A stretch of 64,000 nt of DNA from CBDBCU01 sp965203435 (GCA_965203435.1 CBDBCU010000006.1:434001-498000); one strand, 5' to 3'; positions 52,990 through 60,930 are shown, numbered from the stretch's first letter. Notes: generated by a model not told the origin, from the letters alone. Translations and numbers: made by a program.

Positions 52990-53376
52990 CTACTTGCCGG
53001 CCAACTTTTCCAGCTCTGCGTTGACCAGTTTCCACCTCCAGCGCATCGGCTCGCCCAAGCCGGGTACGCCGCCGCAAGTCCACTTCCGGGGACGGATCTG
53101 GAAAACAGGCTTTTTCAGGCCCTGGGCGATTTTGACTTCCTTCGCGACGCCATCGGCGTTATGGGTATCCGGGCCGACCAGAACGACCACGAGGTCGCAC
53201 TTCTTGATTTCAGCCCGGGCTTTGGCTTCCCACTCGTGGCTCAGATACGGCTCTTTGAGGGAGCGGTTATAGACCCGGTGCGAGGTAATAAGGGTTTTGG
53301 CTTGTCCGTAAAAATCGCCCCGGAGCTTCTTATCCTTGTCGAACTCGAAGCTGGCAAAAATGTTCAGCTTGGGCAT
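52990..53376 (-). CDS. TIR-like (DUF1863/MTH538) protein
   Basis: 128 residues with GAGGAGG before the ATG. NIFASFEFDKDKKLRGDFY at the N-terminus, EWEAKARAEIKKCDLVVVLVG and DTHNADGVAKEVKIAQGLKKP match the TIR-like DUF1863 fold, where the Glu in VAKEV is a plausible catalytic residue for NAD or nucleotide processing. ThsB of Thoeris defence belongs to this group, but no ThsA or SLOG/Sir2 partner is adjacent. It may be a solo sensor or work with a distant effector. Confidence 0.72.
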   Translation of the reverse strand: MPKLNIFASFEFDKDKKLRGDFYGQAKTLITSHRVYNRSLKEPYLSHEWEAKARAEIKKCDLVVVLVGPDTHNADGVAKEVKIAQGLKKPVFQIRPRKWTCGGVPGLGEPMRWRWKLVNAELEKLAGK

Positions 53377-53407
53377 AGGCCGACCTCCTCAGTTGCGGGG
53401 TGAGTTA

Positions 53408-53436
53408 ACCGTAACGCGGAATAGCCGGCTTGTCAA
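53408..53436 (-). promoter_or_regulatory. Promoter of the TIR-like gene
   Basis: Minus strand: TTGACA (53436-53431), 17-bp spacer, TACGGT (53413-53408). Confidence 0.55.
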
Positions 53437-53516
53437 CCCGCCATCCCTCCCGCCGGGCTTTTTAATTTTCCGCGCCGATACTGGTATTTCCGCATATCTG
53501 AAAGATCCACCCCCAT

Positions 53517-53545
53517 TTGACTTACCACCCCCGGCGTGGCAAAAT
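53517..53545 (+). promoter_or_regulatory. Probable thi operon promoter
   Basis: TTGACT (53517-53522), 17-bp spacer, CAAAAT (53540-53545), about 30 bp before thiG. No TPP riboswitch motif is visible upstream. Confidence 0.45.
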
Positions 53546-53576
53546 GGTTCCAGCCGCTGACCCAAGGAGCAGCATA

Positions 53577-54368
53577 ATGTCCGATGACTTGGTAATTGCC
53601 GGGAAAAAGTTCCATTCCCGCCTGATTGTCGGCACCGGCCGCTACCGCACCAACGAGGAAATGGTGGCGGCCATCGCCGCCGCCGACGCCGCGATGGTGA
53701 CCGTGGCCATCCGCCGCCTCAACCTGGAGGATCCGACGGAAAAGACCATCCTCGACTATATCGACTGGGCGCGCTATCCCATCCTGCCCAACACCGCCGG
53801 CTGCGCCACGGTCGCGGAAGCCCTGTTCGTCGCCCGCCTGGGCCGGGAAGTCGCCAAAACTGACTTCGTGAAACTGGAAGTCATTCCCGACCCCAAATAT
53901 CTCTTTCCCGACCCGGCGGCTACCCTGGAAGCGGCCCGGCTGCTTATCGCCGAGGGTTTTATCGTCCTGCCCTACATCCACGCCGACCCGGTGCTGGCCC
54001 GCCGACTGGAGGAGGCCGGCTGCGCCACGGTGATGCCGCTGGGCTCGGCCATCGGCTCCGGCCAGGGCATCCACACCGTCGAGGAAGTGCGGATTATCAT
54101 TGAGCAGGCCCAAGTGCCGGTGGTAGTGGACGCCGGTTTGGCCGTCCCCTCCGACGCCGCCAAAGCCCTGGAAATGGGCGCCGCCGCCGTGCTGGTCAAC
54201 ACCGCCATTGCCCAGGCCCAGGATCCGGCCCTGATGGCCGATGCTTTCCGCCAGGGCGTAGCGGCCGGGCGGCAGGCGTACTTGGCCGGCCGCATCCCCC
54301 AGCGGGCTTACGCCGCCGCCAGCAGCCCCACCGCCGATATGCCGCAGCCGGCGGCGGCCGGCAGTTAA
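53577..54368 (+). CDS. thiG: Thiazole synthase
   Basis: 263 residues from the ATG at 53577 (AAGGAG upstream). The TIM barrel reads FHSRLIVGTGRYRTNEEM; the Schiff-base Lys is in FVKLEVIPDPKYLFPD. APPSDAA-like PSDAAKALEMGAAAVLVNTAIA closes the barrel. ThiG joins deoxyxylulose phosphate, dehydroglycine and ThiS-thiocarboxylate to make the thiazole of thiamine. First gene of thiG-thiE-thiS. Confidence 0.95.
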   Translation: MSDDLVIAGKKFHSRLIVGTGRYRTNEEMVAAIAAADAAMVTVAIRRLNLEDPTEKTILDYIDWARYPILPNTAGCATVAEALFVARLGREVAKTDFVKLEVIPDPKYLFPDPAATLEAARLLIAEGFIVLPYIHADPVLARRLEEAGCATVMPLGSAIGSGQGIHTVEEVRIIIEQAQVPVVVDAGLAVPSDAAKALEMGAAAVLVNTAIAQAQDPALMADAFRQGVAAGRQAYLAGRIPQRAYAAASSPTADMPQPAAAGS

Positions 54369-54372
54369 TCCC

Positions 54373-55008
54373 TTGCGCCCGGCCCTGCCTTATCTCTGCC
54401 TGGTCCTGGTTACGGATCGGCGGGTTGGGAATGGGGATACCCTGCCGGAGCGGGTCGCCGCCGCCGTAGCCGGCGGGGTGGATTTAGTGCAGTTGCGGGA
54501 AAAGGATTTGCCCGGCGGCCCACTGCTGGAACTGGCCGGTACCTTGCGGGAAAGGATTGGCAATCGCGCCTTGCTGCTGGTCAATGAACGGGTAGATGTG
54601 GCCGCCGCCCTGCCCGCCGCCGGGGTGCAGCTGGGCGAGGCGGCCTTGCCGGTAGCCGCCGCCCGCCGGATCCTGGGGCCGGATGCCTTGATTGGCCGTT
54701 CCGTCCATTCCCTGGAGGGGGCCAAAGCGGCCGTAGCCGCCGGGGCCGACTTTCTGGTAGCCGGCACAATGTACGCCAGCCGCAGCCATCCCGGAGAGCC
54801 GCCGGCCGGCCCGGCATTGATTAGCCAAATCGCCGCCGGGACGAATGTACCGGTTATCGGCATCGGCGGCATTACCGCCGCTAATGTGGGCGTGGTGATG
54901 CAGGCCGGGGCCGCCGGCGTAGCGGTAATAACCGGCATTCTGGCCGCCCCGGATCCGGAACGGGCCGCCGCCCAACTGAAAGCGGCCATGCGCGCCGCCC
55001 TGACCTGA
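54373..55008 (+). CDS. thiE: Thiamine-phosphate synthase
   Basis: 211 residues. LCLVLVTDRRV, VDLVQLREKDLP (pyrophosphate-binding), LLLVNERVDVAAAL, GRSVHSLEGA and PVIGIGGITAANV match ThiE. It couples the thiazole and pyrimidine phosphates. It starts with TTG 4 bp after the thiG stop. Confidence 0.93.
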   Translation: MRPALPYLCLVLVTDRRVGNGDTLPERVAAAVAGGVDLVQLREKDLPGGPLLELAGTLRERIGNRALLLVNERVDVAAALPAAGVQLGEAALPVAAARRILGPDALIGRSVHSLEGAKAAVAAGADFLVAGTMYASRSHPGEPPAGPALISQIAAGTNVPVIGIGGITAANVGVVMQAGAAGVAVITGILAAPDPERAAAQLKAAMRAALT

Positions 55009-55019
55009 GGGATACTGTT

Positions 55020-55229
55020 ATGGCGGAAACCATCAACCTGATCGTCAACGGCAAAGCCCGGGCCGCCGAGGCCACCGACCTGGAATCCTATCTCCTTTCC
55101 TTCGGCCTGAACCTGCAATTCCTGGCCGTGGGCTACAATGGGGAAGTGCTGAAAAAGGAAACCTTTGCCCAAGTGCGGCTGCGCGATGGGGATACCCTGG
55201 AAATTGTCCGGCCGGTGGGCGGCGGCTAA
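55020..55229 (+). CDS. thiS: Sulfur-carrier protein ThiS
   Basis: 69 residues, ubiquitin fold: INLIVNGKARAAEATDLES and the C-terminal RPVGGG, whose Gly-Gly end is thiocarboxylated. Its stop overlaps the start of the next small gene (TAATGG). The sulfur donor for ThiG. Confidence 0.93.
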   Translation: MAETINLIVNGKARAAEATDLESYLLSFGLNLQFLAVGYNGEVLKKETFAQVRLRDGDTLEIVRPVGGG

Positions 55230-55474
55230 TGGCCTTTCCCGCCGCCGACCTGGATTCCCGGCTGCTGGCCGTAATGCGGGCTAACCCGGAAAAGACCGCC
55301 GCTTGGCTGCGGGAGGAACCCGGCAGTTGGGGCTTTCTGGCCGGCCAAGCCGTCCGCGCCCTCCGCCAGGAAACCGGCCGCCCCTTGACCGACCCGGAAC
55401 GCCGCTATGTGTGGCATCGCCTCTGGCAGCTTTTGTCCCAACTGCGGGAATCCCTGGAATCGACGGATGGGTAA
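55229..55474 (+). CDS. Small hypothetical protein in the thi operon
   Basis: 81 residues, starting in the thiS stop codon and ending 2 bp before the RNA ligase start, so it is coupled to both. Helical: SRLLAVMRANPEKTAAWL, an Arg-rich WHRLWQLLSQLRES. No family recognised. Its tight fit between thiS and the ligase suggests a partner of the ligase or of ThiS. Confidence 0.6.
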   Translation: MAFPAADLDSRLLAVMRANPEKTAAWLREEPGSWGFLAGQAVRALRQETGRPLTDPERRYVWHRLWQLLSQLRESLESTDG

Positions 55475-55476
55475 CT

Positions 55477-56664
55477 ATGGACGCTCCCGAAATCACCCGA
55501 ATCTGGCACGACCTCCACTACCGCCACACTACCCCGGAAAGCCATCCCAAGCTGTGGCGGCCCTTTCTGGAAATTGACCCCCTCAATCCGGGCAATCGCG
55601 TGGCCGGCCACATCCAGATTGTCGGCGGCGACGAATACGGCGCCTTGTCCATTACCGAGGTCAACGGCCGCCCGGCCCCGCAGTTCATCAGGGTTACGCC
55701 CAAGGCCGCCTATCCCTTTCACAAGGGCGGCGAATGGGTGCTGTACGGCGCCCAGGAGGTGGAATCCTACCTGAAAATCGACGGCACCAATATCTGCCAG
55801 TACGCCTACCAGGACGCTGACGGCCGTCCCTTTACCACTTTCAAGCTGCGGACACGCCCCTTTATGTCCCCCCACTTCCTGAACCTGCTGGAGCGGGCTT
55901 GGGAACAGTACCCGGCGGTGCAGCAGCGGCAATTGCAGCCTAACGAAGGGCTGGCCTATGAACTCTACGGCTACGAAAATCGTATGCTGATCCGCTACGA
56001 CCAGCCCATCGACCTGGCTCTGCTTTTTGGCCGGGACGCCGCCGGCAACCTGTTGTCGCCGCAGCCGGCACATCCCCTCTTTGCCGGCTTGGATTGCCCG
56101 GTTGCCGAGCATCGGACTATCGCCTTGAGCGGCGATTTGACCGACGCCTATCGCCAGCGGCAGCAGGAAATCAGCGCCCGCCTGGTGCGCCTGGAGGATG
56201 AATACTTTGCCGGCGAGGAGGGGGAAATGCTCTATGTCCGCTTTGCCGAGGGCGCGCGGACGGAACCCGGCGAATTTACCCGCCTGATTAAACTCAAGCC
56301 CCCGGAAATCGAGGAAATCCATTGGGCCAGCGACTATGTGCCGCGGGAGGAACTGATGGCCGTGGCCCGCAATGTCTTTGAGGTCTCCGACGACCCGGAA
56401 GTCGCCGATATGGTGCAGCTGTTGGCTGAGGATTGGACCGACGACCAGATTGGCCGCTCCCTGGACACCATCGAGCGGGTGCTGATCGCGGCCAAGGAAC
56501 GCCGCGCCTTTCAGGAGGAAGTGCTGGCGGTTTATGCCCAACTCCACGCCCCGGACGCTTTCCGCACTGACCGGCCCGCCGTTATGCGCGCCATGAGCCA
56601 GCGTTTCCCCAAAACCATGATGTCCCGCGTCTATGCCGTCCTGGTAGAACGCGGCTACGGCTAG
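55477..56664 (+). CDS. RNA ligase family protein (adenylyltransferase fold)
   Basis: 395 residues from the ATG at 55477 (GGATGGG upstream); a longer frame overlaps the preceding gene. The nucleotidyltransferase motif I is KIDGTN with Lys100, the AMP-accepting residue. ELYGYENRMLIRYD matches motif III, an EGEMLYVRF segment fits motif IV, and KLKP near residue 272 motif V. The C-terminal 120 residues are helical, as in Rnl1/Rnl2-like ligases. It would seal RNA ends or repair tRNA. It is the last gene after thiGES and an 81-residue gene with overlapping stops, an odd neighbourhood. Confidence 0.8.
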   Translation: MDAPEITRIWHDLHYRHTTPESHPKLWRPFLEIDPLNPGNRVAGHIQIVGGDEYGALSITEVNGRPAPQFIRVTPKAAYPFHKGGEWVLYGAQEVESYLKIDGTNICQYAYQDADGRPFTTFKLRTRPFMSPHFLNLLERAWEQYPAVQQRQLQPNEGLAYELYGYENRMLIRYDQPIDLALLFGRDAAGNLLSPQPAHPLFAGLDCPVAEHRTIALSGDLTDAYRQRQQEISARLVRLEDEYFAGEEGEMLYVRFAEGARTEPGEFTRLIKLKPPEIEEIHWASDYVPREELMAVARNVFEVSDDPEVADMVQLLAEDWTDDQIGRSLDTIERVLIAAKERRAFQEEVLAVYAQLHAPDAFRTDRPAVMRAMSQRFPKTMMSRVYAVLVERGYG

Positions 56665-56706
56665 AAGTCAGCCCGGCCCGGATATGCCGTCATACCCGGC
56701 TGCCCT

Positions 56707-56860
56707 ACCGTCATTCCCGCGCAAGCGGGAATACGGATTCAAACATGGATAGACAGGATAAACAGGATTCTTATATCTGATTAGAACGGTATTGGCGGTC
56801 AATAACCGTTCTACAGATACCCAAAATCCTGTTAATCCTGTCTATCCATGTTTGAATCCG
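56707..56860. repeat. Dispersed palindrome plus 127-bp inverted-repeat element
   Basis: ACCGTCATTCCCGCGCAAG-type palindrome at 56707-56732 is followed by 36-bp inverted arms (56734-56769 and 56825-56860, one mismatch) starting CGGATTCAAACATGG. The centre holds AGAACGG/CCGTTCT. Fragments recur near 39429 and 39586. Together with the next leader it fills the 341-bp gap 56665-57005. Confidence 0.88.
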
Positions 56861-56903
56861 AAAATCACGCCAAAAAATTTTTCGAATTCACCCCTCACCC
56901 CCC

Positions 56904-56984
56904 TTGCAATTCCCCAAACCTGTGGTATAGAATAAACACAAGTCAAGGCCGAATCGCCAAGGCGATTCGGCCTTGACTTGTGTT
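56904..56984 (+). promoter_or_regulatory. Promoter and 5'-terminal 24-bp stem-loop leader, copy 2
   Basis: TTGCAA (56904-56909), 16-bp spacer, TATAGA (56926-56931) preceded by TGG. The predicted start near 56938 coincides with a perfect hairpin: arms 56935-56958 and 56961-56984, core AAGGCCGAA. The preceding GCCAAAAAATTT-type A/T stretch is shared with the copy at 47341. Confidence 0.7.
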
Positions 56985-57005
56985 GGGGCCTCCCGGAGGT
57001 CCCTT

Positions 57006-57830
57006 ATGCCCCAGTTCTTTCCCCAGTTTCTCATCACGGGTATCGCCCTTTTCCTACTGCTGGGCGCTGCCGGTTACGGCATCGCCACCATCCAAACCCG
57101 TTCCATCCCCTGGGACTGCGCCGACTGGCAAGCCTTTGCCCACGCCGACCGCACTACTTCCATCCTCGAGTCCCTCGCCGCCAATCGCGGCAAGACCCTC
57201 TACTGCGCCATCGACCAGTCCGACACCTTTACCAAGGCCGAAACCTGGGCGGCCGGCAAAGACCGCAACGAGCGCGACGACACCGTCTATCAGGGCGAGC
57301 AAGGCCGCTTCCGCGGCTTTATCGCCGCCCAGGAGGTCTGGCTGACCGACGGAGAATCCGGGGTCACCGGCCAGTCTATCGACCGCATTTTTGAGTTTCC
57401 CCGGGAGGAAAAGAAACGCCGCCGCTATAAGAACCAGTACCTGCGCAACGTGATTCCGGATCGGCCAGAAGGCGCGCAGACTTCCATGAATTGGGTCTGG
57501 TCGGATTTCGGGCCGGAAGCGAGCAGCACGACTTCCCAGGTAGCCGCGCAGACTGCGGCGGAGGGTGTCTATGTTGCTCCGACCGGCGCGGAATTGCGGC
57601 GGCAGGCGCTGACCAACAACGTATGGCTGGATAACACCGACACGGGCATGAACGTCAACGAGCTTTGCGTCAGTAGGGGGTACCAAAGGGCGGCCAACGT
57701 CGACCCGTACTTGAATCTGACGGGATTTAACTACTCAAACCGTTCGTCTGGAGGAACGTACTACTCCAGGGCGCAGCGCGGCATACTGTTCCGCGGCGGC
57801 GCGGATTGCGTCCGCCGGGTGCGGCGGTAG
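57006..57830 (+). CDS. Exported or anchored protein with conserved N-domain and variable C-domain, copy 2
   Basis: 274 residues from the ATG at 57006; an upstream TTG at 56973 lies within the hairpin and is rejected. The signal anchor is GIALFLLLGAAGYGIAT. Residues about 35-140 match the protein at 47493 almost throughout. The C-terminal part shows little similarity except a Cys-Val-Ser-Arg-Gly and a final Cys-Val-Arg-Arg. It is rich in Asn, Ser and Tyr (GFNYSNRSSGGTYYS). A terminator follows at 57867. Function unknown; the pattern is a constant anchoring domain with swapped or fast-evolving display domain. Confidence 0.7.
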   Translation: MPQFFPQFLITGIALFLLLGAAGYGIATIQTRSIPWDCADWQAFAHADRTTSILESLAANRGKTLYCAIDQSDTFTKAETWAAGKDRNERDDTVYQGEQGRFRGFIAAQEVWLTDGESGVTGQSIDRIFEFPREEKKRRRYKNQYLRNVIPDRPEGAQTSMNWVWSDFGPEASSTTSQVAAQTAAEGVYVAPTGAELRRQALTNNVWLDNTDTGMNVNELCVSRGYQRAANVDPYLNLTGFNYSNRSSGGTYYSRAQRGILFRGGADCVRRVRR

Positions 57831-57866
57831 GCCGGGCCGGCATCCCCGGCGGCTACGCAACAAAAT

Positions 57867-57893
57867 CCCCGGCCGGCGAACTGCCGGCCGGGG
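57867..57893 (+). terminator. Terminator after the second paralogue
   Basis: CCCCGGCCGGC (57867-57877) pairs perfectly with GCCGGCCGGGG (57883-57893), followed by GTTTCTGTT. Confidence 0.82.
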
Positions 57894-58004
57894 GTTTCTG
57901 TTGCCGGTCGGCCCGGATTGTCGCTTGCCCTTTGCCCCCCCCAGCGGTTATCCTAAGCAACAGCAAAGCCGCCCTTTCCCCAAACTGGACTCCGGAGGCG
58001 CATT

Positions 58005-58340
58005 GTGGTTCAAGAGCATAGCATTGCTGACCGGTTGCCCGGCGACCTGACCCGGCCGCTGACCCTGCCGGCCCGGATTAAGCTGGAATCCTTGGCCGAT
58101 GACCGGCTGCGGGTGAAAGCGGCTATTGAGGTGGCGGTATTTGAGACCGAGGGTCTTATCGTCGCCGAAGCTGAGGAGCTGTACGAATGCGGCGACGGCG
58201 CTAACCCGGGCGAAGCCGTCGCCGACCTCCAGTACGCTATTGCCGACCTTTACTTTACCCTGGCGGCGGAGCCGGGCAACTTGGGCCAAGGATTCCGGCA
58301 AGTCTGGCAAATTCTGCAAACCAAAGTCGAGCCGGTATGA
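58005..58340 (+). CDS. HicB-like antitoxin candidate
   Basis: 111 residues from GTG with GGAGG upstream. The strand AAIEVAVFETEGLIVAEAEEL and the ANPGEAVADLQYAIADLYFTL helix resemble the partial RNase-H fold of HicB antitoxins. It overlaps the next gene by 4 bp (ATGA). The next gene has a HicA-like core, so I infer a HicB-HicA pair with reversed order (antitoxin first). Confidence 0.6.
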   Translation: MVQEHSIADRLPGDLTRPLTLPARIKLESLADDRLRVKAAIEVAVFETEGLIVAEAEELYECGDGANPGEAVADLQYAIADLYFTLAAEPGNLGQGFRQVWQILQTKVEPV

Positions 58341-58597
58341 CGCCCCGGGAGTTTGACCAGCTGATCCAAAAATTCGGTATGACGGTAACGGAGGGCGGCA
58401 GCCACCGCAAAGCCGCGCTCTACTACGCCGGAAAACCCGTTGTCCGCACTCTCCGCTCCCGCAGCCCCCGCGAGTTCACCCACCACAAGGTACGAACTCA
58501 ATTGCGGCTGAGCGAGACGCAATTGCAAGACGCCCTCCGCTGCACCTTGGGGTTGGACGACTACATTGCCCTCCTGAGGGATAAGGGGCATATTTAG
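58337..58597 (+). CDS. HicA-like toxin candidate
   Basis: 86 residues. EFDQLIQKFGMTVTEGGSHRKAALYY resembles the HicA/YcfA dsRBD-like fold with the conserved Gly-Ser-His, where His is catalytic in mRNA interferases. The usual C-terminal PxH-type end is replaced by a helix. It is translationally coupled to the preceding gene. Confidence 0.6.
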   Translation: MTPREFDQLIQKFGMTVTEGGSHRKAALYYAGKPVVRTLRSRSPREFTHHKVRTQLRLSETQLQDALRCTLGLDDYIALLRDKGHI

Positions 58598-58656
58598 AGG
58601 GAAAGCCGCCCCTGATCCCTTTGATAGTCAGCCCAAGCCGCACCCCCGGCAAGCAA

Positions 58657-58688
58657 CCGCCGGATTCCCCCTTTCGGGGGAATGACGG
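58657..58688. repeat. Dispersed palindrome
   Basis: GATTCCCCC pairs with GGGGGAATGAC around TTTC; a variant of the dispersed element, convergent between the HicA-like gene and the BNR gene, so it may also terminate both. Confidence 0.7.
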
Positions 58689-58717
58689 TTTCTATATTAG
58701 GCGGCCCCGCCCCCCGT

Positions 58718-59869
58718 TCATACCATTACCGCCGCTTCCAGCGAATTGATGGGCGGCAGGTATTCAATCATCAATTCCCAGCGGTCGCCGCCGTCCCGGC
58801 TGTAGAAAATCTGCCCGCTGGTCGTGCCGACATACACCCCGGCCGGCTCCATAGTATCGGTCGTCATCCCTTCCCGCAGGGTGTGCAGGTAGGCATTTTT
58901 CTGCGGCAAGCCCTGGGTCAGGGCTGTCCAGCTTTCGCCCCCGTCCCGGCTGCGGAACACCCGAAACTTGGCATCGCTGACATAACGCAGACCGCCGCCC
59001 ACTTCATCCTTGGTCGCCGCATCCTCCGGCACTACGAACAGCGTATCCGGGTCATGCCAATCCAACCCCAGCCCAAAGCCGAACCGGGAGGGCAAATCCC
59101 CGCTAATATCCCGCCATTCCCGGCCGCCGTTGTCGCTGCGATAGACGCCACAGTGGTTCTGCTGATACAGCAAATCCGGCTGCAAGGGATGGGACAGCAG
59201 CTTGTGAGGGCATACCCCCCATTCCGGGTAGCGATTGCCCGGGTCAAAATCGGCGCGCACCCCCTTATTGGCCGGCTGCCAGCTTTCCCCGGCGTCCTCA
59301 GTGCGGAAAACCCCTACAGCGGAAATGCCCACCCACATCCGGCCGGCTTGCTTTTGATCCATAGCGATGCTGTGCAGGCACAGGCCGCCCAAGCCGGGCA
59401 TCCACCCGGGACGGGTAGGATGTTGGGAAAGGCCGCTTACTTCCTGCCAGCTGACCCCGTCATCCGCGGATTGGAACAAGGCCGCCGGCTCCACCCCGGC
59501 GTACAGAGTTCCCGGTTCGGTATCCCGTCCCGGCGCAATGTGCCACAGCCGATTGACCGTCGGCCCCGCGCCCTCGGCATTTTCGCCATTGCCGGCAAAG
59601 CGCGGCTGCGCCGCCGCCGGTTCCCAACGGCCGCCCAAATCCTGGCTGAACTCCACTTGCGGCCCGAACCACATACTGTTGGTGGCGGCGAACAGCCGGC
59701 CGCCACTGCGGGCGTCATAGGTCAGATGAAAAACATCGCTGCCGGGAATGTAAGGGCCGTGCAGCCGCCACTCTTTCCGGCGCGGCGCGCTGTGCAGGAT
59801 AAAAGCCCCTTTGCGCGTGCCGACCAGCAGCAGCAAATCGCCCCGGCGGGCCGTGATTCCCTCGGTCAT
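58718..59869 (-). CDS. BNR/sialidase-like beta-propeller protein
   Basis: 383 residues with GAGGAGG upstream. At least five Asp-box repeats of the SxDxGxxW type are seen (SADDGVSWQE, TEDAGESWQP, SDNGGREWRD, SRDGGESWTA, SRDGGDRWEL), which predict a six- or seven-bladed propeller as in sialidase/VPS10/photosystem-assembly families. No signal peptide, so probably cytoplasmic. The sialidase Arg triad is not evident; a binding or hydrolase role is unknown. It is common in Chloroflexota. Confidence 0.82.
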   Translation of the reverse strand: MTEGITARRGDLLLLVGTRKGAFILHSAPRRKEWRLHGPYIPGSDVFHLTYDARSGGRLFAATNSMWFGPQVEFSQDLGGRWEPAAAQPRFAGNGENAEGAGPTVNRLWHIAPGRDTEPGTLYAGVEPAALFQSADDGVSWQEVSGLSQHPTRPGWMPGLGGLCLHSIAMDQKQAGRMWVGISAVGVFRTEDAGESWQPANKGVRADFDPGNRYPEWGVCPHKLLSHPLQPDLLYQQNHCGVYRSDNGGREWRDISGDLPSRFGFGLGLDWHDPDTLFVVPEDAATKDEVGGGLRYVSDAKFRVFRSRDGGESWTALTQGLPQKNAYLHTLREGMTTDTMEPAGVYVGTTSGQIFYSRDGGDRWELMIEYLPPINSLEAAVMV

Positions 59870-59932
59870 CGGTATTGCCTCCTCAAATGCGCCTAATGGC
59901 GGCGGATTTTGTCCCGGCCGCCATTGTAGCGA

Positions 59933-60898
59933 TTAAGGAGTCAAAATTACCTTGCCGTGACTGCCCCGATTTGCCAGATGTTGTTGCGCTTGGGCCGCCT
60001 GCGCCATAGGCAGCGTCCGATCCACTACCAGCCGCAGTTGCCCCCGGGCCAGCAGGTCAAAGATTTCCGCCATCGCCGCCGGATGATCCAGCCGGCCCTG
60101 CGGCGACCGCCCCATACTGAACCCGATGACGGTGCGGTTGGCGGCAAAGATTTCCGCCGCCGGCAAAGCCGCCGCCGTGCCCGAGGCATTGCCGTAGGAA
60201 ATCAGCTTGCCGTAAGACGCTACGCAGCGCAGGCTCTTTTCCAGGGTCGGGCCGCCCACGCATTCCAGCAGCAACTCCACCCCCTTGCCCTCGGTCAGCT
60301 GCCGCACTTCCTCCTCAAAATCCTGGGCGGCGTAGTTGATGGTTTCGTCAGCCCCCAAGGAACGGGCCAAATCCAGCTTTTCGGTGGTGGACGCCGTAGT
60401 GATGACCCGCGCCCCCCAAGCCTGGGCCAGTTGGATGGCTACCGTGCCAACCCCGGAGGCCCCGGCTTGAATCAGTACGGTATCCCCGGCCTGCAACTGG
60501 CCCCGGGTTTTCAGCAGATGATAGGCGGTCAGGAAAACAATGGGCATCCCGCCGGCCTGCACCGGGTCAATGCTTTCCGGGTAAGGAAACACATAGTTGG
60601 CGTTTATCGCCACATACTCGGCCTGGCCCTGCGGCCCCATTCCCATCACCCGCTGCCCTACCGCCAAGCCGGTTACTTCCGCGCCCAGCTCGACAATGAC
60701 GCCGGCGGCTTCCAAGCCCAGGGTCGCCGGCAGGTCGGGGCCGGGATAGTTGCCCTGCCGCCGCATAATGTCGGCGTAGTTCACCCCGGCGGCGTCCACC
60801 TGGATTAAGACCTGCCCCGGCCGCGGCCGCGGTTCCGCCGTATCCGTCCACTGCAAAACTTCCGGCCCGCCGAACTGCTCAATCCTGACCGCTTTCAT
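59933..60898 (-). CDS. Quinone oxidoreductase-type MDR (zinc-free)
   Basis: 321 residues. VRIEQFGGPEVLQW and GVNYADIMRRQGNYP are the NADPH:quinone reductase (QOR) pattern without zinc ligands. The Rossmann stretch is VLIQAGASGVGTVAIQLAQ. It reduces quinones or enones with NADPH. GGAG lies before the ATG. Confidence 0.92.
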   Translation of the reverse strand: MKAVRIEQFGGPEVLQWTDTAEPRPRPGQVLIQVDAAGVNYADIMRRQGNYPGPDLPATLGLEAAGVIVELGAEVTGLAVGQRVMGMGPQGQAEYVAINANYVFPYPESIDPVQAGGMPIVFLTAYHLLKTRGQLQAGDTVLIQAGASGVGTVAIQLAQAWGARVITTASTTEKLDLARSLGADETINYAAQDFEEEVRQLTEGKGVELLLECVGGPTLEKSLRCVASYGKLISYGNASGTAAALPAAEIFAANRTVIGFSMGRSPQGRLDHPAAMAEIFDLLARGQLRLVVDRTLPMAQAAQAQQHLANRGSHGKVILTP

Positions 60899-60930
60899 CC
60901 CTCAACTCCGCCTTAAACTTGCTCTACTTA

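Noticed and set aside
52990..53376. Complete Thoeris system
   Set aside because: Only a ThsB-like TIR protein is present; there is no ThsA with Sir2 or SLOG domain nearby.
53437..53576. TPP riboswitch before thiG
   Set aside because: No CTGAGA or ACCTGATCTGG-type core in this short leader.
47493..57830. Diversity-generating retroelement
   Set aside because: Variable C-termini suggested it, but no reverse transcriptase, accessory avd gene or template/variable repeat pair is seen in the window.
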